Positions 1 through 6,616 of a stretch of DNA of 9,521 nucleotides are shown piece after piece. Numbering within the stretch: position 1 is the first letter of the stretch; each line of letters starts with the position of its first letter. The stretch is from JAZKFP01 sp040386355. GTDB lineage: Bacteria; Pseudomonadota; Gammaproteobacteria; Pseudomonadales; UBA6940. Position numbers and translations under genes: made by a program. Under the pieces are notes generated by a model, which saw only the letters and a list, made by a program, of their open reading frames with translations, did not search any database and was not told the origin of the DNA. The stretch covers positions 1 through 9,521 of the forward strand of contig JAZKFP010000282.1 of NCBI GenBank assembly GCA_040386355.1, written 5' to 3'.

Positions 1-194
1 GTTTGATAGTTTCGTTTTGCCGGTAAGTTATGCACTTGAACTTCAAGAGCACTTCTAGTTTGTTGTAACTGAAAAAGGTAGCTTTGGAGTTTTGAAGCTG
101 GAGCAGAATGTGAAACGGAAGGAACAAGCTGATTGCTAAATTTGGACGTTTTCTTTATGAAGTTTGAATTCCTAAACCAATCACGCCATCCCAT
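1..194 (-). CDS. Probable PilZ/YcgR-type flagellar brake protein, 5' part only (runs off left edge)
   Basis: An open frame reads leftwards from an ATG at 194 for 64 codons with no stop before the window edge; an in-frame TAA lies just upstream of the ATG, so the start is well bounded, although no strong ribosome site is visible. Residues about 35-64 (SKLQSYLFQLQQTRSALEVQ and the following residues) resemble the start of a YcgR N-terminal domain, which typically has a hydrophobic 'I..LL..L...R..L.V' helix-strand pattern. In Pseudomonas-type loci a PilZ-domain YcgR-like gene lies next to flgN, so position supports the call. Such proteins bind cyclic di-GMP through a C-terminal PilZ domain and slow the flagellar motor; that domain would lie outside the window and cannot be seen. 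The gene follows flgN after about 28 bp on the same strand, so it probably belongs to the flgM-flgN transcript. The reading frame is solid; the family is inferred from position and a weak pattern. Confidence 0.5.
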   Translation of the reverse strand, partial: MGWRDWFRNSNFIKKTSKFSNQLVPSVSHSAPASKLQSYLFQLQQTRSALEVQVHNLPAKRNYQ

Positions 195-222
195 AATTTA
201 AACTCATACAAAATAAAAATCA

Positions 223-726
223 TTAGGCTCTTGCCAGATAATTAGGTTGGCTTGGAGAGCTCACTCCAGGTTGATAACTATTTGTGGATTCAATATTTTG
301 GCCAGACAATATAGCAATCATTTGCTGGCTGTGATTATGTAAATGAGAAATCAAAATGCCATTAAGTTCATTTTTCTCTTTGCATTCTTTACTAATGGCA
401 ATTAATTCACCAAATACAGTAGACTTCGTAAAAAGATTTTTAAAAGTAGTACTAATTGAAAATTTTTCTTCTGTTTCTAGCTCTGCCCAGCGTAATTCAA
501 TAATATTAAGCGCGTTTAAAATTGAATTTTTCTCTTGTAGAATTTCGGTGATTTTTTCATAGTCCATTAGTTTCAAAGCAGAAGTTTCTGCGTCAAGTAC
601 GATATTTAAAATTTTTATTTTATCAATATAGTCATGAAAAGTTTTTTCAAGGAATTGAATGGTTTTTGGTGAAGGAATAATAGAGTTGGAATTATTTGAA
701 GAAAGAGGATTACTTAAATTTGGCAT
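223..726 (-). CDS. flgN: FlgN family flagellar chaperone
   Basis: This 167-residue protein is a cytosolic flagellar type III export chaperone. FlgN proteins bind the hook-filament junction proteins FlgK and FlgL and deliver them to the export gate. The sequence is almost wholly helical in character. Residues 33-85 carry the heptad-like pattern of the family (LDAETSALKLMDYEKITEIL, then a K..IL..L..I..RW segment). Residues 119-147 contain the characteristic C-terminal part, NELNGILISHLHNHSQQMIA followed by ILSG, matching the family's 'N..NG.LI......QA..IL.G'. The tail is short, polar and probably disordered. Length is slightly above the usual 140-160 residues because of an Asn/Ser-rich N-terminal extension. 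A GAG about nine bases before the ATG is a modest ribosome site. It lies 77 bp downstream of flgM on the same strand, so the two are probably cotranscribed. Confidence 0.9.
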   Translation of the reverse strand: MPNLSNPLSSNNSNSIIPSPKTIQFLEKTFHDYIDKIKILNIVLDAETSALKLMDYEKITEILQEKNSILNALNIIELRWAELETEEKFSISTTFKNLFTKSTVFGELIAISKECKEKNELNGILISHLHNHSQQMIAILSGQNIESTNSYQPGVSSPSQPNYLARA

Positions 727-803
727 GATATTGGTCTCAAGAAAATAATGTATGCTTAAATAATTGCAACTATTAGACCGTAAACCTGAATTTTCTATTA
801 AAT

Positions 804-1121
804 TTATTCAGGAAGCTGTTGGTCAAACGCAAGAATTTTTAAAGCAAGTTTCTCAGGATTAACTTTGTAAGAACCTGAAGCTACTTCTTGAGCAATAGCA
901 TTAACTTTTTCATCATCTGTATCAGAATATTGGTTAAAATCAATTTCAATCTTTTGTAATGTTTTAGCTGCTTCACTTACATTTACCGATTGAGAATTTT
1001 GTGAATTATCTTCTGAAGGCGATTTTGATGGTAATTTATCAAGAGGCGTGGTTGCGGAATCACGAACACGTCGACTAGATGGGCCTTGAACGCCATTAGT
1101 TTGTGAAATATCGTTAACCAT
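804..1121 (-). CDS. flgM: Anti-sigma-28 factor FlgM
   Basis: This 105-residue protein is the negative regulator of the flagellar sigma factor FliA (sigma-28). It holds FliA inactive until the hook is complete and is then exported through the flagellar type III apparatus. The N-terminal half (residues 1-47) is polar and low-complexity, rich in Ser, Asn, Pro and Asp, as expected for the disordered export region. The sigma-binding part is residues 48-103: VSEAAKTLQKIEIDFNQ, then EKVNAIAQEVASGSYKVNPE followed by KLALKILAFD, which is the classic family signature. The start is supported by AAGGTG seven bases upstream of the ATG. It lies between flgA and flgN on the same strand and has its own sigma-28 promoter about 90 bp upstream, so expression should rise once FliA is released. 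The identification is near certain. Confidence 0.95.
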   Translation of the reverse strand: MVNDISQTNGVQGPSSRRVRDSATTPLDKLPSKSPSEDNSQNSQSVNVSEAAKTLQKIEIDFNQYSDTDDEKVNAIAQEVASGSYKVNPEKLALKILAFDQQLPE

Positions 1122-1212
1122 ACCAGCACCTTAATTTTTGATATCGACTTGAAATATGAGTGAACTCTGTTCCTGCTTTATCTTTTTTGAACTTCTATTT
1201 TTCTTACCTAGT

Positions 1213-1238
1213 TTATCGGCCAGAGCGAAGTAACTTAA
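1213..1238 (-). promoter_or_regulatory. Sigma-28 (FliA) promoter of flgM
   Basis: Read on the minus strand, the -10 element at 1220-1213 is GCCGATAA, an exact match to the FliA consensus. The -35 element at 1238-1231 is TTAAGTTA, six of eight matches to TAAAGTTT, separated by 10 bp where 11 is usual. Transcription would start near 1206, leaving a leader of about 85 nt before the flgM ATG. A FliA promoter in front of the FliA inhibitor is the known arrangement in enteric bacteria and Pseudomonas, so context and sequence agree. Confidence 0.8.
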
Positions 1239-1382
1239 ACCTTAACTCTAATTAAATTAAAGAAATCTTGAATAATTTACTGCTTCGAGTCAAATTGAAA
1301 TTTTACTTAGGCTTTTTAATTTTGTAGTACATCTCGTTTTAAGTGTAGCGTGTTCTATTATGATTGTTTTTAAAGCTTTTTA

Positions 1383-1400
1383 ATAAAAATCGACACGATT
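1383..1400 (-). terminator. Weak terminator-like hairpin downstream of flgA
   Basis: On the minus strand AATCG-TGT-CGATT forms a perfect 5-bp stem with a 3-nt loop, followed directly by a T-rich run (TTTATT). It lies about 63 bp past the flgA stop. The stem is short with only two G-C pairs, so this is a candidate at best. Confidence 0.25.
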
Positions 1401-1462
1401 GATTTAGTCATTGATGTAAAAAATATTCTGAATTTTAGACGAAATTTAACTCTTATACAGTA

Positions 1463-2185
1463 TCAATAACGCACCCTAATTCGGCCAGTTTCGATAATTT
1501 CCCCTTCCACAATCCGGTCACTTCGGCTGTTTCGAGCTTGAATGATTTCACCCCGTGCACCGCTTTGTAGAGCTACACCTGTCATTTTTACAGAAAAATT
1601 ATTTGAATTAGCTTCTATTATTACGCTTTGATTCTTTTCAATTATTTTTTTAAATTCAACCATTCCAGGTTGTAAAACTGAACCTGAATTTAATCTTCGT
1701 TTAGCTACTTTTTCCTTCAGCTCATCTAACTTAGTAATCACGCCGTTTGGTTGTCTTAATATATCAATTTCAATCATTTCTAAATCGCCTAAATGGATAG
1801 CCTGATTGCGTTCAATGCTTTTTGTTAATCTAAAAACTTTTTTTGGCCATTGTGCGTAAATGGGAACAATAATTCGCCACCTAGGATTGGAACAACTCAC
1901 TTCTACCGAAAATCGTGATTGTAATGAATTACTACCTAAATGGTTAGCGTTTAGTGTATTTAAGCAAGCAACCAATTTTAATCTAGGATCAATATGGCCA
2001 GCCTCTAGGTGAATTGATTCTGAAATGTTATTCGATGTTTGTTGAGTTATATGCTTTGTCGATTCTAAAGCTACTATCATAATATCGTCAATATTTTGAC
2101 GTGTTTCATTTGGATAACTAGGGCTTGTCAAAAAAATAGCTAATATAAAGAAGTTTTTTTTTGAAAAAAAATTTTTGTATTTCAT
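1463..2185 (-). CDS. flgA: Flagellar basal body P-ring formation protein FlgA
   Basis: This 240-residue exported protein is the periplasmic chaperone that assists FlgI polymerisation into the flagellar P ring. The N-terminus (residues 1-24) has a basic stretch (MKYKNFFSKKN) and a hydrophobic core (FFILAIFLT), so it is a Sec signal peptide, although no clear A-x-A cleavage site is seen. Two cysteines, C74 in LKLVACL and C98 in VEVSCSN, sit where FlgA proteins carry a conserved pair likely to form a disulfide. Residues about 119-180 form the SAF-type domain (ERNQAIHLGDLE... RRLNSGSVLQPGM). The C-terminal barrel ends with the typical GVALQSGARGEIIQARNSRS ... GEIIETGRIRVRY. Length is close to the family norm. 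The ribosome site AAGGA is about 11 bases from the ATG, rather distant. The gene is divergent from cheV, as in Pseudomonas-type loci. Confidence 0.93.
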   Translation of the reverse strand: MKYKNFFSKKNFFILAIFLTSPSYPNETRQNIDDIMIVALESTKHITQQTSNNISESIHLEAGHIDPRLKLVACLNTLNANHLGSNSLQSRFSVEVSCSNPRWRIIVPIYAQWPKKVFRLTKSIERNQAIHLGDLEMIEIDILRQPNGVITKLDELKEKVAKRRLNSGSVLQPGMVEFKKIIEKNQSVIIEANSNNFSVKMTGVALQSGARGEIIQARNSRSDRIVEGEIIETGRIRVRY

Positions 2186-2333
2186 ATTTAAATAAATCCT
2201 TTATTTTTTCTTTAAATAAGCCTTTTTAGCAATAACAAATGCTCAATTATTTATAGAATTAATTATTATTTTAATTTTTAACAAGCTTTCAGGGTCTTTA
2301 ATTATGTCTAGACTAAGATTAGATTTTTAAAAA

Positions 2334-2370
2334 TTGGCAATTGGCTTGTATATTTTTAGATGATTATAGT
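2334..2370 (+). promoter_or_regulatory. Candidate cheV promoter, overlapping sigma-54-like and sigma-70-like elements
   Basis: TTGGCAA (2334-2340), five bases, then TTGT (2346-2349) resembles the sigma-54 consensus TTGGCAC-N5-TTGC, but has GT in place of the nearly invariant GC at -12. Overlapping it, TTGGCT (2341-2346), an 18-bp spacer and TATAGT (2365-2370) resemble a sigma-70 promoter with four of six and five of six matches. Either would give a leader of roughly 110-130 nt before cheV. The sequence cannot decide between them. Confidence 0.35.
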
Positions 2371-2372
2371 CA

Positions 2373-2405
2373 TACTTGAGCAATACTTGTGCCGTACTCA
2401 ATCTA
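2373..2405 (+). repeat. Three TACT-type direct repeats at 11-bp spacing upstream of cheV
   Basis: TACTTGAGCAA (2373-2383), TACTTGTGCCG (2384-2394) and TACTCAATCTA (2395-2405) follow one another without gaps. The first two share TACTTG.GC; the third keeps only TACT. A spacing of one helical turn could suit a regulator binding one face of the DNA, but this may also be chance in AT-rich sequence. Confidence 0.4.
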
Positions 2406-2487
2406 ATAATAGAAACGCAATTTCAATGATTGTATTTTTTGAAGATTGTTTTTTGAAAAATATAAAAAGTAGTAATGAGGAATTTGT

Positions 2488-3426
2488 ATGGCTTTAGGTG
2501 TATTAGAAGCAGTTGATCAGCGCACCAAAATCGTTGGTAGAAATCGACTTGAATTACTCCTTTTTCAATTAAACGGTCCACAGATTTACGGTATTAATGT
2601 ATTTAAAGTTCGCGAAGTATTACAGTGTCCTAAACTAACTTTATTGCCTCATCGTGATCCTATGGTGTGCGGCATTGCGCATATTCGAGGTCAAACTATT
2701 TCTGTTTTAGATGTATCTCTAGCTGTAGGAAATCCTCCACTAGAAAATCCAGAAAATCATTTTGTCATTGTTTCTGAATACAATAGAACTGTACAAGGAT
2801 TTTTAGTTGAATCGGTTAAACGTATTGTTAATTTAAACTGGGACCAAGTGCATACTCCACCTAAAGGTTCAGGCCAGCAGCATTTTTTAACAGCTGTAAC
2901 GCATGTAGATGATAAGATAATTCAAATTCTTGATGTTGAAAAAATTCTCTCAAATATTATTCCACCGGCTCAATTTGATTTGGAGCAAATGACAAGTTTG
3001 CCGAATTGGAGCATTTCGGAAAATAAAGCATTACGAATTATGGTTGTTGATGATTCAAGTGTTGCACGTAAGCAAATTTCACGTTGTCTTGATGCGTTAG
3101 GATTTCAAGTAGATTTATTGACAGATGGCTCTTTAGCTTTAAAACATTTACAAACAATGTTAGACAATGGCGTTAAACCCAGTGATCATTATTTAATGAT
3201 TATTTCGGATATTGAAATGCCTGAGATGGATGGCTACACCTTTACTTCATCAATTCGCCAAAATCCTGGATTGGCTGATTTGTATTTAATTCTTCATTCT
3301 TCTTTGACAGGCATTTTCAATCAAGAAATGGTTAAGCAAGCAGGTGCTAACGATTTTCTATCTAAATTTAAGCCGGAAGATTTTGCAGAACGTGTTTTAA
3401 CTTATGTAAGAAAAAAACACGGTTAA
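2488..3426 (+). CDS. cheV: Chemotaxis protein CheV (CheW domain fused to a response-regulator receiver)
   Basis: This 312-residue cytosolic protein couples chemoreceptors to the CheA kinase and is thought to modulate that coupling when its receiver is phosphorylated. Residues about 20-160 form the CheW-like domain (ELLLFQLNGPQIYGINVFKV, HIRGQTISVLDV, LVESVKRIVNLNW, ILDVEKIL). Residues about 182-310 form the receiver. In it, VVDDSS supplies the acidic pair D188/D189, ISDIEMPEMDG the phospho-acceptor D241, LHSSLTG the serine at the conserved Ser/Thr position, and LSKF the lysine K293, so the receiver looks fully functional. Length equals the family norm. GAGG lies seven bases before the ATG, fixing the start. 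cheR follows 82 bp downstream on the same strand, the common cheV-cheR pairing near flgA. Confidence 0.96.
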   Translation: MALGVLEAVDQRTKIVGRNRLELLLFQLNGPQIYGINVFKVREVLQCPKLTLLPHRDPMVCGIAHIRGQTISVLDVSLAVGNPPLENPENHFVIVSEYNRTVQGFLVESVKRIVNLNWDQVHTPPKGSGQQHFLTAVTHVDDKIIQILDVEKILSNIIPPAQFDLEQMTSLPNWSISENKALRIMVVDDSSVARKQISRCLDALGFQVDLLTDGSLALKHLQTMLDNGVKPSDHYLMIISDIEMPEMDGYTFTSSIRQNPGLADLYLILHSSLTGIFNQEMVKQAGANDFLSKFKPEDFAERVLTYVRKKHG

Positions 3427-3475
3427 TAAAAACCAATATTTTTAGTTAATAATTTTTTTATAAACGAATTTTTTA

Positions 3476-3498
3476 GATTCTAGATAACTATTAGAATC
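3476..3498 (+). repeat. Perfect 7-bp inverted repeat immediately before the cheR ribosome site
   Basis: GATTCTA (3476-3482) and TAGAATC (3492-3498) are perfect reverse complements separated by 9 nt, and a G-T wobble could extend the stem by one pair. No T-run follows, so it is not an intrinsic terminator. It ends five bases before the cheR ribosome site and could act as an RNA hairpin in the cheV-cheR transcript or as a protein-binding dyad. Confidence 0.45.
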
Positions 3499-3503
3499 AT
3501 TGT

Positions 3504-3508
3504 AGGGA
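3504..3508 (+). promoter_or_regulatory. cheR ribosome binding site, decides the start
   Basis: AGGGA is directly adjacent to the ATG at 3509 but six bases from the ATG at 3515. Normal spacing therefore favours 3515, two codons later. Confidence 0.7.
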
Positions 3509-3514
3509 ATGCAA

Positions 3515-4384
3515 ATGTTAGAGAATGGTGCAGATAAGGATAGTTCGCAGCGTTCTTCTGAATTTAGTCATTTGCAGCCCAGTGAATATGAATCTATACG
3601 TCATTTTTTAGAAGATTCATGCGGATTAATTCTTGGGCCAAGCAAACAATACTTAGTGAAAAGCCGACTCAATAAAGTAATTAAAAACCATCAATTTAAA
3701 TCGTACGCCGATTTAATCAAGCATGTTCACTCTGATTCCACCGTTCGATTTGATGTTATTGATGCAATGACCACTCACGAAACATTTTGGTTTCGTGATG
3801 TTCATCCATTTGACTATTTAAAAAAAACCGTCTTTCCAACGTTGTCTTCGGTATCGAGTTCTGGTGTTATTCGAATTTGGTGTGCAGCCTGTTCTAGCGG
3901 ACAAGAGCCTTACACAATAAGTATGGTAACCGAAGAAGCACGATTGACTGGCCTGTTACCTAAAAATTGGGAAGTTGAAATTTTAGCTACAGATATTTCA
4001 CCCGCCATAATTGGAACAGCTTCTAAAGGTGAATACGAAGGTCTTGCGGTTGATCGTGGATTAACCGCAGAACGAAAGCAAAAGTTTTTTGATCAACATG
4101 ATCAATTATGGAAAGTGAAAGATCACATACGTAAACGAGTGGATTTTAAAACGTTTAATCTGCACCAGAACTATCGAGGCTTAGGTACATTTGACATTAT
4201 TATGTGCAGAAATGTCTTAATTTATTTTTCGGCTGAAAAAAAACAAGAAATATTAGAACGAATCCATTCCGTGATGGCACCACATCGGTTCCTATTTTTA
4301 GGTGCTTCAGAAGCTCTCAATGGCTTGCCTCATTTTTTTAAATTAAATCGATATAATCCCGGTATTGTTTATATTGCACGTTAG
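3515..4384 (+). CDS. cheR: Chemotaxis protein methyltransferase CheR
   Basis: This 289-residue enzyme transfers methyl groups from S-adenosylmethionine to glutamates of chemoreceptors, providing sensory adaptation in opposition to CheB. Residues about 18-80 form the helical N-terminal CheR domain. The SAM-dependent methyltransferase domain follows with the family motifs: DAMTTHETFWFRD at 83-95, the glycine-loop equivalent IWCAACSSGQEPYT at 121-134, ATDIS at 158-162, and FDIIMCRNVLIYF at 226-238. The end, FLFLGASEALNG followed by the FFKL segment, is also typical. The ATG at 3515 is chosen over one at 3509 because only it has proper ribosome-site spacing. It follows cheV on the same strand and probably shares its transcript. 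The next gene is dapA rather than the flgBCDE block that often follows cheR. No cheB, cheA, cheY or cheZ is visible here. Confidence 0.95.
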   Translation: MLENGADKDSSQRSSEFSHLQPSEYESIRHFLEDSCGLILGPSKQYLVKSRLNKVIKNHQFKSYADLIKHVHSDSTVRFDVIDAMTTHETFWFRDVHPFDYLKKTVFPTLSSVSSSGVIRIWCAACSSGQEPYTISMVTEEARLTGLLPKNWEVEILATDISPAIIGTASKGEYEGLAVDRGLTAERKQKFFDQHDQLWKVKDHIRKRVDFKTFNLHQNYRGLGTFDIIMCRNVLIYFSAEKKQEILERIHSVMAPHRFLFLGASEALNGLPHFFKLNRYNPGIVYIAR

Positions 4385-4468
4385 TATTAGAAAATTGCGA
4401 TTGTTCCTCTAAGTTACCTCGGTTAACATGCCTGCTCAGAACAGCGAGCTGACCCTTGGAGGAGTATT

Positions 4469-5347
4469 ATGTTTTTCGGAAGTCTCGTTGCATTAGTTAC
4501 ACCGATGGATCCTACCGGTGATATTGATTGGGCGGCGCTAGAATCTCTTATCGAATTTCATGTTGAAAATGGCACTAGTGGTTTAGTCGTGGTTGGTACA
4601 ACGGGTGAATCTTCAACTCTTGATTTTGATGAACACAAAGCGGTTATTCGTTTTTGTGTTGATAAAGCAATGGCGCGAATTTCAATCATTGCAGGTACTG
4701 GAGCAAACTCTACAAGAGAAGCTCTGCACTTAACTCAAGAAGCAAAGTTGGCTGGAGCTGATGCCTGTTTGTCAGTAACTCCTTACTACAATAAGCCCAC
4801 TCAAATCGGTTTGCTTCGGCATTATGAAATGCTGGCAGATTCTGTAGATATCCCACAAATTTTATACAATGTTCCTGGTAGAACTGCGGTTGATTTGGCT
4901 GTGGAAACTGTTCATCAATTAGCTAGACATCCCAGAATTATTGGTATTAAAGAGGCTACTAGTCGCCCAGAGCGAGTTCAAGCCTATTTGTATAATAATG
5001 TTGATAAAGATTTTGCAGTGTATTGCGGTGAAGATGCTTTAAATGATGAGTTCATGCGTGAAGGCGCGGTAGGTATTATTTCAGTCACGGCTAATATTGC
5101 TCCACATCATATGGCAAATTTTTGCCAGGCTGCACGAAACCAAGATTGGGAAACTGCCAATTCAATTCATCAATTAGTAATGCCGCTGCATCGTAATTTA
5201 TTTATTGAATCTAATCCTATTCCAGCTAAGTGGGCCTTATACCGTATGGGTCGCATTCAAAGTGGAATTCGATTACCTCTAACTGAATTAACTTCCGATA
5301 GCTGTCAACAGCTTGAACAAAACCTACAACAACTTGAGTTAATCTAA
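4469..5347 (+). CDS. dapA: 4-hydroxy-tetrahydrodipicolinate synthase (DapA)
   Basis: This 292-residue cytosolic enzyme condenses pyruvate with aspartate semialdehyde, the first committed step of the diaminopimelate/lysine pathway, supplying peptidoglycan and protein synthesis. It is a TIM-barrel aldolase of the same length as E. coli DapA, and the key residues fall at the same numbers. K161 in GIKEAT is the Schiff-base lysine. T44 in GTTGE, Y107 in TPYYNKP and Y133 with R138 in ILYNVPGRT complete the active site. H56, N80, E84 and Y106, which bind lysine in the feedback-inhibited enzymes of gammaproteobacteria, are also present, so lysine inhibition is probable. The ribosome site GGAGG, six bases before the ATG, is the strongest in the window. 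bamC follows after seven bases, so the two are surely cotranscribed. Its position behind cheR is unusual. Confidence 0.97.
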   Translation: MFFGSLVALVTPMDPTGDIDWAALESLIEFHVENGTSGLVVVGTTGESSTLDFDEHKAVIRFCVDKAMARISIIAGTGANSTREALHLTQEAKLAGADACLSVTPYYNKPTQIGLLRHYEMLADSVDIPQILYNVPGRTAVDLAVETVHQLARHPRIIGIKEATSRPERVQAYLYNNVDKDFAVYCGEDALNDEFMREGAVGIISVTANIAPHHMANFCQAARNQDWETANSIHQLVMPLHRNLFIESNPIPAKWALYRMGRIQSGIRLPLTELTSDSCQQLEQNLQQLELI

Positions 5348-5354
5348 TTTATCT

Positions 5355-6548
5355 ATGAAAAATTCTACCTCAGTTGGTTTAATTTGGAAAAAAATAGCTG
5401 TTGTCACTGCAGCTGTTGTGAATGTTGCAATTATTATGTTTTTTAATAGTGGTTGTAGTTGGCTTATGGGTAAAAATGGCCCTTTTCCAGATCGTTCCGT
5501 GTTGTATCAAGAAGCTAAACAGCAAAAAAATAATCAATGGTCGGAAGGCGAAACTAGACCAATACAACCAGAATTTCCTATTCCTGGATTAGACGCTGGT
5601 GTTTCAAGCAATGTTTTTTCAAAAACCCCACGTGTTGCAACCAATACATGGAATTTTTCAGGTGGGCGTTATCGATTTAACCAATTAAAGAGCAATTATC
5701 TTCTTGAAGTTAGACCTTACCAAGCAGATCAAACATCTGAAGCAACGCTGAAAAAATTGGCCGACTATTGGGATAAGAATAAGATCAACACGACTTTTAT
5801 AAAAGAGAACCAAGCTTTTGTTACAGATTGGGTAGCTATGCAAGAGTCGCAATCAAAGGATGACGAAAAAGACTGGTTCTGGAAAAAGAAAAAAAATACC
5901 AATGGGTGGATGCGTTTTTGGGTAAGTGCAGATCCAAATAATACTTCTTTTCAATCTACAGAATATTTTAAATACGTATGGCTTGTAGAATCCTCAGAAA
6001 AAAAACCGAAAAATAGTAGGGATGTAATAACGCTAGAAAGTGAGTTTGAAAAAAAATTAATTTCCCATACTGCAGAAAATCAGCCCGAACCATCTATTTC
6101 CGATGCGGATAGAATGTATGTTTTATCGACCTTATCTGATTTAACTGGCTTTTTAGACAGTCAAATGGAAGCAGCTTTGGTCGGACCAGTTTCTATCACA
6201 TTTTCTTTGGACGGAAATGGAATTCCAATGTTGTCGGTAAATCGACCATTTACAATGGCATGGGGGCAAGTGGGTAAGGCAATTCAATCTTCAGATCTAA
6301 CCTTAAAAGATTTGGATCGTAGCATTGGTACTTACTTTATTACCTTAGAAAATACCCGATTAGAAAATGTAAAATCCAGTTCGGATTCCAAAGATGCAAT
6401 TGCAGAATGGCAAGTGAAATTATTACGAGGTGAGCAATCAACTTTAATTGCAGTTCAGCGTGATGATGAAAATCCAGCAGATACTGAAGTAAGTCGATTT
6501 ATATTGGAGGCTATTCAAAAAAAATATCCCAAAATTGCTTTGAAGTAA
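5355..6548 (+). CDS. bamC: Outer membrane protein assembly factor BamC (NlpB)
   Basis: This 397-residue lipoprotein is an accessory subunit of the BAM complex, which inserts beta-barrel proteins into the outer membrane. Residues 1-33 form a long signal sequence with basic residues (WKK at 11-13) and a hydrophobic core, ending in FNSGC with C34 as the predicted lipidated cysteine. The position three before the cysteine is Asn where Leu is usual. The unstructured N-terminal segment that contacts BamD in E. coli is recognisable in GPFPDRSVLYQEAKQQ. Two helix-grip domains follow, roughly residues 110-230 and 260-397, the second containing LDRSIGTYFITLEN and the C-terminal ILEAIQKKYPKIALK. It is longer than the 344-residue E. 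coli protein. It starts seven bases after dapA with only a weak ribosome site, so translation may depend on coupling to dapA. The dapA-bamC order is a common gammaproteobacterial arrangement. Confidence 0.92.
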   Translation: MKNSTSVGLIWKKIAVVTAAVVNVAIIMFFNSGCSWLMGKNGPFPDRSVLYQEAKQQKNNQWSEGETRPIQPEFPIPGLDAGVSSNVFSKTPRVATNTWNFSGGRYRFNQLKSNYLLEVRPYQADQTSEATLKKLADYWDKNKINTTFIKENQAFVTDWVAMQESQSKDDEKDWFWKKKKNTNGWMRFWVSADPNNTSFQSTEYFKYVWLVESSEKKPKNSRDVITLESEFEKKLISHTAENQPEPSISDADRMYVLSTLSDLTGFLDSQMEAALVGPVSITFSLDGNGIPMLSVNRPFTMAWGQVGKAIQSSDLTLKDLDRSIGTYFITLENTRLENVKSSSDSKDAIAEWQVKLLRGEQSTLIAVQRDDENPADTEVSRFILEAIQKKYPKIALK

Positions 6549-6616
6549 TACATATTTTTAAATGTATAGCTAAGACAAGAATATGAAAACACATTCTGCG
6601 TTTGGTATAGAGGTTA

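Larger units (their letters stand above)
1122..1462. other. Intergenic region between flgA and flgM, 341 bp
   Basis: No credible gene is visible on either strand. The flgM-proximal part holds the flgM ribosome site and a sigma-28 promoter. The flgA-proximal part, roughly 1240-1462, is AT-rich and contains only one weak terminator-like hairpin around 1383-1400. The gap separates flgA transcriptionally from flgMN, in line with separate promoters. Confidence 0.7.
2186..2487. other. Divergent intergenic region between flgA and cheV, 302 bp
   Basis: Very AT-rich with no gene visible. The flgA side (2186-2330) shows only A/T runs in which promoters cannot be told from background. The cheV side holds, in order, a sigma-54-like motif, an overlapping sigma-70-like pair, a near-perfect 14-bp dyad (2360-2373) and three TACT-type repeats at 11-bp spacing (2373-2405). 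The cheV ribosome site GAGG lies seven bases before its ATG. Confidence 0.7.

Noticed and set aside
356..562. Open frame on the plus strand within flgN
   Set aside because: It lies wholly opposite the well-supported flgN gene, has no ribosome site and encodes no recognisable protein.
2221..2250. Sigma-54 promoter on the minus strand for flgA
   Set aside because: TTGC is present, but the -24 element at the required spacing lacks GG and matches poorly.
4425..4460. Terminator between cheR and dapA
   Set aside because: Only 4-bp stems (GCTC with GAGC, or TCAG with CTGA) can form and no T-run follows.
5379..5567. Open frame on the minus strand within the start of bamC
   Set aside because: Low-complexity product antisense to the bamC leader sequence; no ribosome site or family resemblance.
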